Source: a virus
Virus record (IMG/VR): IMGVR_UViG_3300037507_003673
Span: 1-20,769 of that record
Direction: 5' to 3' (one strand)
DNA length: 20,769 nucleotides
Positions 1 through 5,938 of this stretch are shown piece after piece. Below the pieces are notes generated by a model. It was given only the letters and a program-made list of their open reading frames with translations. It was not told the origin of the DNA and searched no databases. The position numbers and the translations under genes are program-made. Position 1 is the first letter of the stretch, and each line of letters begins with the position of its first letter.

Positions 1-2
1 CA

Positions 3-1589
3 GCCGCCCCGCGTGGGCAGGCGATGCCGGATGTTTCCGATGGACTTCCCCGCCGAGACATGCAAAGTAGAGGCAAGACAGACATCAGCAATGACGGCAC
101 GGTCACATACAGCGGCAAAGAGCCAAAAGACTGGTCTCCGCAAGACTTTGCGGGGTTTGGTAAAGACTTCGGTGTCCGAAACCTTGGCCCTCTCTCTAAA
201 GTCACCACAATCACCGACAGCGTGGGACGGACTTTGGCGGACATACCTGGAGGGATCGAGGGGAAGTTTACCTACTACGACCTGCTCTGGCTCAAAGCCA
301 ACCCGGTAGACGTTGGCGCGCTCCCTCTGGAGTTGCACGGCAAGCTGACCGCCAAGCTGGCGCGCACTATGACGCCAGAGCGCGGCAATGATGTGCAGAA
401 ATTCAACGGCATTCTCTTCGGAATGCTTTCACCCAACTCCCCGCTGCTGCCCAACGAGTTTGGCCAAGCGCGCATGCGCTTTGGCTCGATGGATGAGATC
501 AAAAAGTTTGCTGGCTTGCTGCCCGACAACCCGACCAAGGAACAGCGCAAGTCGGTCAACCAGCGCCTCAAAAAAGAGCTTGGATTCACATCTGCCAAAA
601 GCGGCGGGCTAGGCATCGGCATCTCAGTTGATTTGTCCAACATCGTGATGGCGGCCAAGCTGTTTGTTAAAAAGCCGGACTTCTTCATCAAGAAGCCCAA
701 CGAGTCTTGGGCAAACTTTGTAGACAAGCTGACTACGCAGGTGTCCGGCCTCGGGACCAAGACGGCATCATTCGGTGGCGTCTGGCAAGATCCCCTCATG
801 GCTGGCATCTCGGCGATGGATCGCCACATGGCTCGAGCCTTTAGCGAAGAGCTGATCAAAAACCCAGATGTGCGCGGACGTTTTGAGGGCATTGTCGTGA
901 AGCGCTTTAATGACCTGGTTGAGAAGTCGAAGAAGACGGCCAAGAAAGAAGACGCCAAGATCCAGCGAGCCAAAACTGAAGCGGCAAAAGCCAAGGCTAT
1001 TGAGGCCAAGACTGAAGCAATGGAAAATCTACCTGACCCGCTGTCTCTCAAGGCCGACACGCTTGATGACGTGCTTGGACAGGCTGAGGTTTTCGGCGCT
1101 GACCGAATCAAGAACTTCGTCAACGAGGCTGTGTTTGCAGCGATGGGGAGCCGCAAGGCCAAGTATACGGTCAAGGGTGGAGCCATTAATCCGAATCTAC
1201 CAGAATCCCTCCAAGGAGTTGAGTGGGTGGAAGCGCCGAAGGACTTCCAAGTAATGTCTGACGCCTATCGGTCAGCCCTTGAGATCAACGCGCAGCAGGC
1301 CAAGAAGATCGGCATTGAAATCTTCCCTTCGCAGTGGACGCTGTGGGACCGCATCCGCGGGCGCGTAGAGCCGCATGAGGCGATGTTTCCCGGTCTTGAA
1401 AGACTGCCGGCGTTGAACGACCGCCAGCTCGGAGCCGCCTATGCAGCCAACAAGCAGGCTGGCTACGCGCGCAACGTGAAGGCTGGCCAAGAATGGAAGC
1501 GGAAGTCTGGCCTGTCGCCGTCTAGCCTTGCTTACTTCACTCCGGCGGTCTTGGCGGCTGGCGCAGCGTTAAGCCAAGAGGAACAATAG
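3..1589 (+). CDS. C-terminal part of a phage large polyvalent protein (5' truncated by window edge)
   Basis: The frame is open from base 3, so the gene very probably begins upstream; the first in-frame ATG is at 24. About 528 residues are visible. The segment rich in Pro, Asn, Trp and Gly (around residues 130-290, with 'LSPNSPLLPNEFGQARMRFG', 'KKPNESWANFVDKL' and 'SGLGTKTASFGGVWQDP') resembles a conserved domain near the end of the giant multi-domain proteins of some tailed phages (DUF7178-like, from memory). A Lys/Ala/Glu-rich probable coiled coil follows (around 300-345). The extreme C-terminus has a hydrophobic 'LAYFTPAVLAAGAALSQ' stretch. Such proteins are usually thought to be packaged and ejected with the genome, but no catalytic motif is visible in this part. 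Its place just before a terminator and the integrase fits the end of a late structural operon. Confidence 0.8.
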   Translation, partial: AAPRGQAMPDVSDGLPRRDMQSRGKTDISNDGTVTYSGKEPKDWSPQDFAGFGKDFGVRNLGPLSKVTTITDSVGRTLADIPGGIEGKFTYYDLLWLKANPVDVGALPLELHGKLTAKLARTMTPERGNDVQKFNGILFGMLSPNSPLLPNEFGQARMRFGSMDEIKKFAGLLPDNPTKEQRKSVNQRLKKELGFTSAKSGGLGIGISVDLSNIVMAAKLFVKKPDFFIKKPNESWANFVDKLTTQVSGLGTKTASFGGVWQDPLMAGISAMDRHMARAFSEELIKNPDVRGRFEGIVVKRFNDLVEKSKKTAKKEDAKIQRAKTEAAKAKAIEAKTEAMENLPDPLSLKADTLDDVLGQAEVFGADRIKNFVNEAVFAAMGSRKAKYTVKGGAINPNLPESLQGVEWVEAPKDFQVMSDAYRSALEINAQQAKKIGIEIFPSQWTLWDRIRGRVEPHEAMFPGLERLPALNDRQLGAAYAANKQAGYARNVKAGQEWKRKSGLSPSSLAYFTPAVLAAGAALSQEEQ

Positions 1590-1618
1590 CTCATCTGGCA
1601 CGTCCAGAAAGAGACTAA

Positions 1619-1648
1619 GGGTCAGCTCCGGCTGGCCCTTTCTTTTTT
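1619..1648 (+). terminator. Rho-independent terminator of the late operon
   Basis: GGGTCAGC and GCTGGCCC form an 8-bp stem (one G-T pair) around a TCCG tetraloop at 1619-1638. TTTCTTTTTT follows. It lies 30 bp after the stop of the polyvalent gene and just beyond the stop of the convergent HNH gene. The T tract serves the rightward transcript only. Confidence 0.85.
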
Positions 1649-1650
1649 GC

Positions 1651-2277
1651 TTAAGCCGCCAGCATCCCCAGCACGATGTCCTCGCCCTCCACCGTGTCGC
1701 CCTTGGCCATGTTGGCGGACGCCCAGAGCGGCTGGAGGTTGGTGTAGTGGAAGGCTTCGCGCTGTTGGGCTGGGTCGGTGAGATCGTAGGTGGCGAGGGG
1801 AATTACATGGTCAACCTGCCACACGGTGCCGTAGTTCTCCCACGTCATGCCGGGAAGGAACTGCGCCTCAAGGATGAGGCAGAGAGTGTCGGCATCGCAG
1901 CCGATTAGCTTGTTTGACCGGCCGCGCCCCTTGCCTTGGCTGCCAATCATGCGTCGGATGCGGTCTCGGGAGTTGTTGGCGATGCGCGCCTTGGGGCTGT
2001 TGCGGAGATATTTGCGGCGGTGGTCGGCGAACTTGGCCGGGTTTTTCTTCTTCCACTGCGCCGTGTTGCGCAGGATGCGCTCTTTGTTGGCTTGGTAATA
2101 AGCGGCATTGGCCGCTCGGATCGCTTCTTTGTTGTTCTTGGCCTGGCAGGCAGGGCTGACCCAGCGCTCTGCAATCCTGTAGGTGCCGTCTGGCCGGCGA
2201 TACCTGCGATAGCCTTGGAAGATGTAGCCGCTTTGCGCATGGACATCTCCCTTCTTCCACTTTGGTCCTTCCCCCAT
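1651..2277 (-). CDS. HNH endonuclease
   Basis: A 208-residue protein with a C-terminal HNH nuclease domain. The motif 'WQVDHVIPL' (Asp156, His157) is followed by 'HYTNLQPLWASANMAKGD' (Asn180, Asn189, Lys192), the usual beta-beta-alpha metal-binding arrangement. The N-terminal half is very basic and contains two loosely repeated segments of the type 'YYQANKERILRNTAQWKKKNP', common before HNH domains in free-standing phage and homing-type nucleases and probably DNA binding. The enzyme is expected to cut double-stranded DNA with a divalent metal; its target is unknown. It could be a selfish free-standing homing endonuclease or a packaging-associated nuclease. It is convergent with the late operon and divergent from the integrase. 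A consensus-like promoter lies so close upstream that the message would be nearly leaderless. Confidence 0.85.
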   Translation of the reverse strand: MGEGPKWKKGDVHAQSGYIFQGYRRYRRPDGTYRIAERWVSPACQAKNNKEAIRAANAAYYQANKERILRNTAQWKKKNPAKFADHRRKYLRNSPKARIANNSRDRIRRMIGSQGKGRGRSNKLIGCDADTLCLILEAQFLPGMTWENYGTVWQVDHVIPLATYDLTDPAQQREAFHYTNLQPLWASANMAKGDTVEGEDIVLGMLAA

Positions 2278-2288
2278 TGTCCGCCAAT

Positions 2289-2317
2289 ATTATGACACAT
2301 TGAGAGGCGTTTGTCAA
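2289..2317 (-). promoter_or_regulatory. Sigma70-like promoter for the HNH gene
   Basis: On the minus strand a perfect -35 TTGACA (2317-2312) is separated by 17 bp from -10 CATAAT (2294-2289). The predicted transcription start is near 2282, only about 5 nt before the ATG at 2277. A tandem decamer array abuts the -35 box directly. Confidence 0.65.
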
Positions 2318-2347
2318 TGCCAAACTATCGGCCAAAGTGCCCAAAGA
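2318..2347 (+). repeat. Tandem 10-bp repeat array A (putative operator next to the HNH promoter)
   Basis: Three 10-bp units begin at 2318, 2328 and 2338, each with a CCAAA-type core (first unit TGCCAAACTA). They resemble, with more divergence, the TGCCAACAGA decamers found at five other places in the window. The array touches the -35 box of the HNH promoter. The sequence starting at 2318 also recurs, 15 of 16 bases identical, at 2483. Confidence 0.5.
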
Positions 2348-2440
2348 CCCGCATGTTTACAGGGCTGGGCAGCTCTTTACAAATCAGGTGCACTACCGCT
2401 GTGCTATGCCGGCGAGATATCAAATTCTTCTGACGGACGG

Positions 2441-2470
2441 TGCTGACAGCGTCCAACAACGTCCAACAAA
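2441..2470 (+). repeat. Tandem 10-bp repeat array B (putative operator upstream of the integrase)
   Basis: Units at 2441, 2451 and 2461 keep an exact 10-bp period; the second and third share GTCCAACAA, and the first (TGCTGACAGC) is almost identical to a unit of the array at 5471-5520. It lies 66 bp before the integrase ATG in a stretch without a gene, so it could control integrase expression. Confidence 0.6.
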
Positions 2471-2482
2471 TACCCATCTTTC

Positions 2483-2534
2483 TGCCAAACTTTCGGCCTC
2501 AATTTTGCCAAACTATTTGACGCGCTGCCAAACT
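2483..2534 (+). repeat. TGCCAAACT direct repeats upstream of the integrase (possible arm-type sites)
   Basis: TGCCAAACT occurs at 2483, 2506 and 2526 and once more at 2318. The copies at 2318 and 2483 extend to TGCCAAACTxTCGGCC. The last copy ends one base before the integrase ATG. Short direct repeats beside an integrase gene are typical of arm-type integrase binding sites in attP. They may alternatively be divergent operator units; no core attachment site could be identified from one window. Confidence 0.5.
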
Positions 2535-2535
2535 C

Positions 2536-3657
2536 ATGCGAAAGCACGGCATGCACGCCATCAAAAGCAGCGGCATCTCCGGCCGTCTTTACACCACAAC
2601 GGCCTCGCCGCGCTGGCAACTCAAGTTCTATCACCCAGGCATCCGCAAGCGGCAGCGCGTCTCGCTCGGCACTGAGAGTCTCGAGCTGGCCAAGGTGAAG
2701 GCCAAGGCGATCCTCGATGACATAGCGACCAAGGGCGTGGCTGCCCTCAAGGACCACGCCATGCGCGCCACGGCGCTCCCGGTTGGCAGGGCTATCGATC
2801 ATTACTTGCAGGTCAGCAAAATCGCCAGCCGCCATGCCAATGTCAACTGCCTCCTCATCGTCCTGCGCACCGCGCTCGGCGGCGACAATGACGCCGTGCG
2901 AGCCAAGCCGCTTTCGGTGATCTCGCCCTCGCTTGTCGCCAAATACAAGGCCAAGTTCCAAGGCAGCGCCTACAGCGTGCGCACCAACCTCGCCTCGGCC
3001 CGCGCCATCTTCGCCCACCCGCTGGACTGGGAGGGCTTTGAGCTGCCGGATTCCATCGCCAAGTTCGCCGCGGCGACCAAGGGCATGAAGGCGCCGGTCT
3101 CGACCTTTATCCGCATCGCGCCGGAAACGCTGGAAAAGATGGACGCCAGCAGCAAGGCTATCGGCGGCGCCACCCGGCGCGCGTATTTACTAACTCGCTA
3201 CCTCGGCATGACACCCAAGGAGGTTGCCTACTGCCGCAAGGGCTGGATCGAAGACCGCGGCGACCGACATGTTATGGTGCTCGTTGAGCGGCCCAGCGAG
3301 GAGCTGACGCTAAAGACCGGCCACAAGCGCGGACGGGTCATGGCGCTGCCGACGTGGATGGTGCCGGAACTGATGGCTGCGGAGGATTTTATGGTGACCG
3401 GGCGCACTGCTGGCACCCGGATGAAATTCATGGAGCGCAACTTCAACCTCTGGGTCCGCGAGTTTCTGCCGGATCGGCGCTCGGCCGCCTACGAACTGCG
3501 CCGCCAGGCCGGCTCCGACATGCTCAACGCCACCGGAAAGATCAGCGTAGTGCAGCACATGCTCGGCCACGCAAGCCCGCAGACAACGGCCAGATTTTAC
3601 GCCGTTTACGACCGCGAGGTGGACGTTGCGTCCGTCTGGGATGTGCCAATAACGTAA
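2536..3657 (+). CDS. int: Tyrosine recombinase / phage integrase with unusual active site
   Basis: A 373-residue protein with the layout of tyrosine integrases. An N-terminal basic arm-binding-type segment (about 1-70) is followed by a SAM-like core-binding domain (about 80-180) and a C-terminal catalytic domain. Recognisable catalytic elements are the beta-hairpin lysine region 'KTGHKRGRVMALP' (260-272), 'YELRR' (319-323, Arg322 the second catalytic Arg), 'MLGH' (His345) and 'TTARFYAVY' with Tyr355 as likely nucleophile. The first catalytic Arg, normally in a G-L/M-R-x-x-E motif, is replaced: the sequence reads G-M-T-P-K-E (224-229), and the HxxR histidine is Tyr319. It would catalyse site-specific integration and, with an excisionase, excision. 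An alternative start ATG lies at 2551. Confidence 0.85.
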   Translation: MRKHGMHAIKSSGISGRLYTTTASPRWQLKFYHPGIRKRQRVSLGTESLELAKVKAKAILDDIATKGVAALKDHAMRATALPVGRAIDHYLQVSKIASRHANVNCLLIVLRTALGGDNDAVRAKPLSVISPSLVAKYKAKFQGSAYSVRTNLASARAIFAHPLDWEGFELPDSIAKFAAATKGMKAPVSTFIRIAPETLEKMDASSKAIGGATRRAYLLTRYLGMTPKEVAYCRKGWIEDRGDRHVMVLVERPSEELTLKTGHKRGRVMALPTWMVPELMAAEDFMVTGRTAGTRMKFMERNFNLWVREFLPDRRSAAYELRRQAGSDMLNATGKISVVQHMLGHASPQTTARFYAVYDREVDVASVWDVPIT

Positions 3658-3678
3658 CTACAACTTTTCCGCTCTTTC

Positions 3679-3687
3679 TGGTATAAT
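3679..3687 (+). promoter_or_regulatory. Extended -10 promoter for the small gene at 3712
   Basis: TGGTATAAT is a perfect extended -10 element (TGn plus TATAAT at 3682-3687). No good -35 is visible, which extended -10 promoters can do without. The predicted start near 3694 leaves an 18-nt leader that holds the Shine-Dalgarno sequence AAAGGAGG at 3697-3704. Confidence 0.75.
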
Positions 3688-3711
3688 AGAAGGCGGAAAG
3701 GAGGTGGCGCG

Positions 3712-3840
3712 ATGCGTTACGACACATCACCCATGGGCATTGTTTACGGCCCTTACGGAGCAGTGGGATTTGTCGGCGGGCAGAGCAACTCGAGCTGGAT
3801 CACGGTCCTGCTCGCGTGGCTAGGTTTGAAGCCGGCGTAG
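3712..3840 (+). CDS. Small 42-residue protein with its own promoter and terminator (moron-like)
   Basis: The gene encodes 42 residues starting MRYDTSPMGIVYGPYG. It has a Gly-rich middle and a short hydrophobic end (SWITVLLAWLGLKPA) that could insert into or lie on a membrane. I do not recognise a family. Expression signals are unusually complete: an extended -10 promoter, the consensus-like AAAGGAGG seven bases before the ATG, and a 12-bp terminator stem six bases after the stop. This isolated cassette between the integrase and a convergent operon matches the 'moron' layout, a gene expressed from the otherwise silent prophage. A role in lysogeny, exclusion or toxicity is only inference. Confidence 0.7.
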   Translation: MRYDTSPMGIVYGPYGAVGFVGGQSNSSWITVLLAWLGLKPA

Positions 3841-3846
3841 TCTCAG

Positions 3847-3878
3847 CGGCCGCAGGCAGAGATGCTTGCGGCCGTTTT
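3847..3878 (+). terminator. Strong Rho-independent terminator
   Basis: CGGCCGCAGGCA (3847-3858) pairs with TGCTTGCGGCCG (3863-3874), 12 bp with one G-T pair, around a GAGA tetraloop. TTTT follows. It ends the 42-residue gene and lies at the end of the convergent leftward operon. Confidence 0.85.
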
Positions 3879-3882
3879 GCGT

Positions 3883-4107
3883 TCAGCAATACGCCGCTTC
3901 CCTGCGGAGAATGTGCTCTTCAATCGCCGCAACTTCCTCGGCGAATGGCAGGACATCAAGGTCCGCGCACGCATGCCGCACGCAGTTGTCGCTCAGGCAC
4001 TGCCGCTTCATCATGGCGAGCAGTTCCGGTGAGTCGAAGCGGCGGCCGGCGAGGCGTAGGCCGGACCATGGGAAGGTGCCGGTGAGTAGGTAGTCGTGGC
4101 GGATCAT
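3883..4107 (-). CDS. Hypothetical protein, last gene of the leftward operon
   Basis: The start ATG at 4107 overlaps the stop of the upstream gene in an ATGA arrangement, giving 74 residues starting MIRHDYLLTGTFPWSGLRLAG. A GTG four codons earlier (4119) is possible but less likely. The C-terminal half is acidic and probably helical (LDVLPFAEEVAAIEEHILRR) and three Cys are present, without a clear metal motif. I do not recognise a family. It is the sixth gene of the operon that starts near 5457, so it is probably expressed with the lipoprotein gene. Confidence 0.6.
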   Translation of the reverse strand: MIRHDYLLTGTFPWSGLRLAGRRFDSPELLAMMKRQCLSDNCVRHACADLDVLPFAEEVAAIEEHILRREAAYC

Positions 4108-4481
4108 TTGAAGCTCCACCCCGTGTTGCTGTTTTCTTCGGACTTGCTGCGCGCTGGTTTTTTCTTTGGGCGGCGGCTGACAGGCTCGCGGATTCCAAGC
4201 AGCTTGCGCTCCTCTGCGGTCAGCTTGGCGGCCACGGCGTTGTAGGCGTCTTCTTCTTGGAAGCGGCGCAAGATGCCCTCGCGGCGCTCACCCCACCAGT
4301 CCTTCATGTGGCTGGCCGTGAAGTTGCGGCTGAAGACTGCGTTGAGGACTTTTTCGTGCGTCAGGTTGGACGCTGCTGCGAGTTGTTTAGAAAGCGCGAT
4401 TAAGGCGGTGCGCTGTGGCGTAATCTTGGCGATGATGGCCTCGATGTCATCAAAGCGCTGCTGTGCTGTTTTGGATTTCAT
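4104..4481 (-). CDS. Hypothetical basic-tailed protein
   Basis: A 125-residue protein starting MKSKTAQQRFDDIEAIIAKI. The N-terminal two thirds look helical, and a central segment (TASHMKDWWGERREGILRRFQEEDAYNAVAAKL) carries a Trp pair. The last 30 residues are Lys/Arg-rich (SRRPKKKPARSK), suggesting nucleic-acid binding or an unfolded tail. The start is preceded by an A/C-rich leader (complement of 4482-4507) with no Shine-Dalgarno sequence. The next gene overlaps by 4 bp. No family is recognised. Confidence 0.65.
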   Translation of the reverse strand: MKSKTAQQRFDDIEAIIAKITPQRTALIALSKQLAAASNLTHEKVLNAVFSRNFTASHMKDWWGERREGILRRFQEEDAYNAVAAKLTAEERKLLGIREPVSRRPKKKPARSKSEENSNTGWSFK

Positions 4482-4514
4482 GTGGTGTGTTTGTGTTTTG
4501 GTTGGGTGAAAGTT

Positions 4515-4892
4515 TCAAGGGTTAACGGCAAGCGGTTGCGGTGGCTTGGGCTGGGTGGCGGAATACCAGTGCGTATACCCAGGGACGCGCAGTAGGACGC
4601 GGGACGGCACTCGGTAGCCGCTTGGGTAGACCATCTCCTCGAAGGCAACGGAGTCATGCGGGACAACGGCGCGGATGATGGAGTCTTGCTTCCATTTGCC
4701 GAACTGATCGGCGACCAGCTTGACCGTGACCGGCGATGTGCCCATGTATTCGGCGTTGAGGTAGACCAAGGCGCCCGGAGGCAGCGTGGCGATCTGCACG
4801 GTGACGACCGGCTCGGCGGTGCGGTAGCGGTCTGGCACCGGATCGGTGGCGCAGCCGGTGAGGAGCACGGCAAGGATGGCGAGCGGTCTCAC
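4515..4892 (-). CDS. PEGA-like domain lipoprotein
   Basis: A 125-residue protein with a short hydrophobic signal sequence and lipobox LTGC (Cys14 is the predicted lipidated residue), so it should be exported and membrane anchored. Residues 35-59, 'ATLPPGALVYLNAEYMGTSPVTVKL', match the PEGA pattern (P-x-G-A-x-V-x-x-N-x-x-x-x-G-x-T/S-P), a beta-sandwich surface domain. The start is GTG at 4892, overlapping the TGA of the upstream small gene (GTGA). In a prophage accessory operon such a lipoprotein may change the host surface, for example in superinfection exclusion; an outer spanin role is less likely because no lysis genes adjoin it. Function is inference; lipoprotein and PEGA-like reading are fairly firm. 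Confidence 0.75.
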   Translation of the reverse strand: MRPLAILAVLLTGCATDPVPDRYRTAEPVVTVQIATLPPGALVYLNAEYMGTSPVTVKLVADQFGKWKQDSIIRAVVPHDSVAFEEMVYPSGYRVPSRVLLRVPGYTHWYSATQPKPPQPLAVNP

Positions 4893-5065
4893 TGGGCGAC
4901 CTCCAAGGGTAGCGAAAGCTGCGGGTCGGCGGCTTCTTTGCGCGCAAGCTGCACCATATGGGCGTGCGTGATGATTAGCTCGGTGAGCTTGAGCGCGGCG
5001 CTGACATCGTAGTCGTGCTGCTCGTTGAATGCGGCGGCAGACTGGGCGATAGCGTGGATGTTCAT
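4889..5065 (-). CDS. Small hypothetical protein upstream of the lipoprotein
   Basis: A 58-residue protein starting MNIHAIAQSAAAFNEQHDYD, almost wholly helical in appearance and mildly acidic. Its ATG at 5065 lies one base after the stop of the preceding gene, and its TGA overlaps the GTG of the lipoprotein gene. This tight packing on both sides is the main evidence that it is real. No family is recognised. Confidence 0.65.
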   Translation of the reverse strand: MNIHAIAQSAAAFNEQHDYDVSAALKLTELIITHAHMVQLARKEAADPQLSLPLEVAQ

Positions 5066-5066
5066 G

Positions 5067-5249
5067 TTAGGCGGTGAGTTTGCGCAAATAGTGTTTTAGG
5101 GCAACCAAGGCGCGTGTTTTGGTTGTGTTGGGAGACACAAACTCGCATGCCAGTTGCTCGTTAACATATGCCCTTCCGTCAGGATAAAGCCGGACGTGCC
5201 AAACATTGCCTTTGTGCGTGAAAACGTGTGTGGCGTATTCGTATTTCAT
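5067..5249 (-). CDS. Small hypothetical protein
   Basis: A 60-residue protein starting MKYEYATHVFTHKGNVWHVRLYPDG. The chosen ATG at 5249 is one base after the stop of the upstream gene and has GGGGG about eight bases before it; a longer version starting at 5393 would be buried inside that upstream gene. Alternating hydrophobic residues in the first 40 positions suggest a small beta-sheet, and a helix ends the protein (TRALVALKHYLRKL). No family is recognised. Confidence 0.65.
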   Translation of the reverse strand: MKYEYATHVFTHKGNVWHVRLYPDGRAYVNEQLACEFVSPNTTKTRALVALKHYLRKLTA

Positions 5250-5250
5250 G

Positions 5251-5457
5251 TCAAAACCCCCAGTCAGTGCCGTGCCAGTTGTCAACGCAAGTGTCCTCGA
5301 CTTCGCCGCGGTAGATGCGTGTTTCGCGGATGTTGTTGCGTGTTTCGCGCTCAAGGCGGGCGGACTCGGCTGCCTCGCGGCGGGCGTTCGCAATGGCGAT
5401 TGCGCGGCGAGTGGATGCCGGCTGGAGCCGGCGCTGTGCTGCGGTGTGTGTTGTCAT
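5251..5457 (-). CDS. Hypothetical helical protein, first gene of the leftward operon
   Basis: A 68-residue, Arg/Ala/Glu-rich protein (MTTHTAAQRRLQPASTRRAI...) that would form a long charged helix (AIANARREAAESARLERETRNN) and ends in DNWHGTDWGF. The ATG at 5457 is preferred to an ATG at 5481 because the predicted transcription start is near 5483 and the 5481 codon lies in the operator repeats. The leader is A/C-rich (CTACACACCAC) without a Shine-Dalgarno sequence. No family is recognised. Confidence 0.55.
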   Translation of the reverse strand: MTTHTAAQRRLQPASTRRAIAIANARREAAESARLERETRNNIRETRIYRGEVEDTCVDNWHGTDWGF

Positions 5458-5470
5458 GTGGTGTGTAGAT

Positions 5471-5520
5471 GCTGTTGGCATCTGTCAGCACTATATGGCA
5501 TCTGTTGGCATCTGCAAGCA
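5471..5520 (-). promoter_or_regulatory. Tandem 10-bp operator array C over the promoter of the leftward operon
   Basis: On the minus strand five consecutive 10-bp units run from 5520 to 5471. The second is exactly TGCCAACAGA, the fifth is TGCCAACAGC, and the others keep TGC plus ACAG or similar. A plausible promoter is embedded in them: TTGCAG (5517-5512), a 16-bp spacer and TATAGT (5495-5490). The one poorly matching unit (TGCCATATAG) is the one containing the -10 box. A bound repressor would cover the promoter. Confidence 0.7.
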
Positions 5521-5570
5521 ATATTTTGAAGATTCTGTAAAATAGTTATTTTTCTCTGTAAATCAGCGAC

Positions 5571-5831
5571 TTACTGGAGGGCTTTTTCCAGCTTGGCCGC
5601 CATCCCGCCGACGTTGCGCAGGATCATGGCCCGGAACTGCTCGGTCATCGGACCGCCGAAGGCGTCCTCGAGGTCCATGTAGAACTCAAGGGCAACGCCG
5701 GCGTATTTCGCTGCGCTGAGGTGCGAGGCCGGAGCGCGGCGCTGCAGCCTAACGTGCGTGTCGTTGCTGATGTTGGCGAAGACTGACCTGCGTGAGCCTA
5801 CAAGTCGGTTTCGTTTTGTGGTGGTGTTCAC
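5571..5831 (-). CDS. Probable ribbon-helix-helix transcriptional repressor
   Basis: An 86-residue protein read from GTG 5831; the start is uncertain because the frame stays open upstream, but upstream codons lie in the operator repeats. Residues 16-52 have the ribbon-helix-helix pattern: a strand (SVFANIS), a helix (NDTHVRLQRRAP), a tight turn and a second helix (LSAAKYAGVALEFYMDL). Such proteins are dimers that insert the paired strands into the major groove, and they often bind tandem repeats cooperatively. The C-terminal helical part (61-86) could mediate oligomers. The gene lies at the divergent switch, with an operator-like array over its 5' end, so autoregulation is likely. It is my candidate for the lysogeny repressor. 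The fold is inferred by eye only. Confidence 0.5.
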   Translation of the reverse strand: MNTTTKRNRLVGSRRSVFANISNDTHVRLQRRAPASHLSAAKYAGVALEFYMDLEDAFGGPMTEQFRAMILRNVGGMAAKLEKALQ

Positions 5832-5880
5832 GCCAACAGCTTCCAACAGACGCCAACAAATGTCAACTGGGGTCAATGCC
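5831..5880 (+). promoter_or_regulatory. Tandem 10-bp operator array D at the divergent switch
   Basis: Units begin at 5831, 5841, 5851, 5861 and 5871. The core CCAACA falls at 5833, 5843 and 5853, with weaker TCAAC and TCAAT at 5863 and 5873, all exactly 10 bp apart. The array overlaps the start of the repressor gene and extends into the 118-bp gap before the rightward genes. Confidence 0.7.
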
Positions 5881-5902
5881 CCAGACTGCCCAGAGATGGG
5901 CA
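5867..5902. repeat. Two adjacent short inverted repeats in the switch region
   Basis: CTGGGG (5867-5872) and CCCCAG (5879-5884) form one inverted repeat with a 6-nt centre. TGCCCA (5887-5892) and TGGGCA (5897-5902) form another with a GAGA centre. They sit between the two oppositely oriented decamer arrays. They could be hairpins or sites for a second, dimeric regulator. Confidence 0.5.
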
Positions 5903-5908
5903 AAAAAT

Positions 5909-5938
5909 AATGCTTGCACCTGTGGGCACTTGTAGGCA
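5909..5938 (-). promoter_or_regulatory. Inverted 10-bp operator array D' before the excisionase-like gene
   Basis: Read on the minus strand, units ending at 5938 and 5928 are TGCCTACAAG and TGCCCACAGG, with a weaker third unit at 5918-5909. The spacing is again 10 bp, but the orientation is opposite to array D. The array ends 11 bp before the ATG at 5950. Confidence 0.55.

Noticed and set aside
275-1186. 303-codon frame on the minus strand
   Set aside because: It is antisense to the polyvalent protein gene, rich in Ser and Leu without motifs, and the plus frame has recognisable phage sequence.
2337-2675. 112-codon plus-strand frame before the integrase
   Set aside because: It runs through repeats and into the integrase in another frame, with no start signal.
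2404-3018. 204-codon frame on the minus strand
   Set aside because: It is antisense to the integrase and crosses the repeat-rich gap; composition is that of a shadow.
5471-5880. Possible CRISPR array
   Set aside because: Units are 10 bp, directly adjacent with no spacers and no cas genes are near; the pattern is that of operators.
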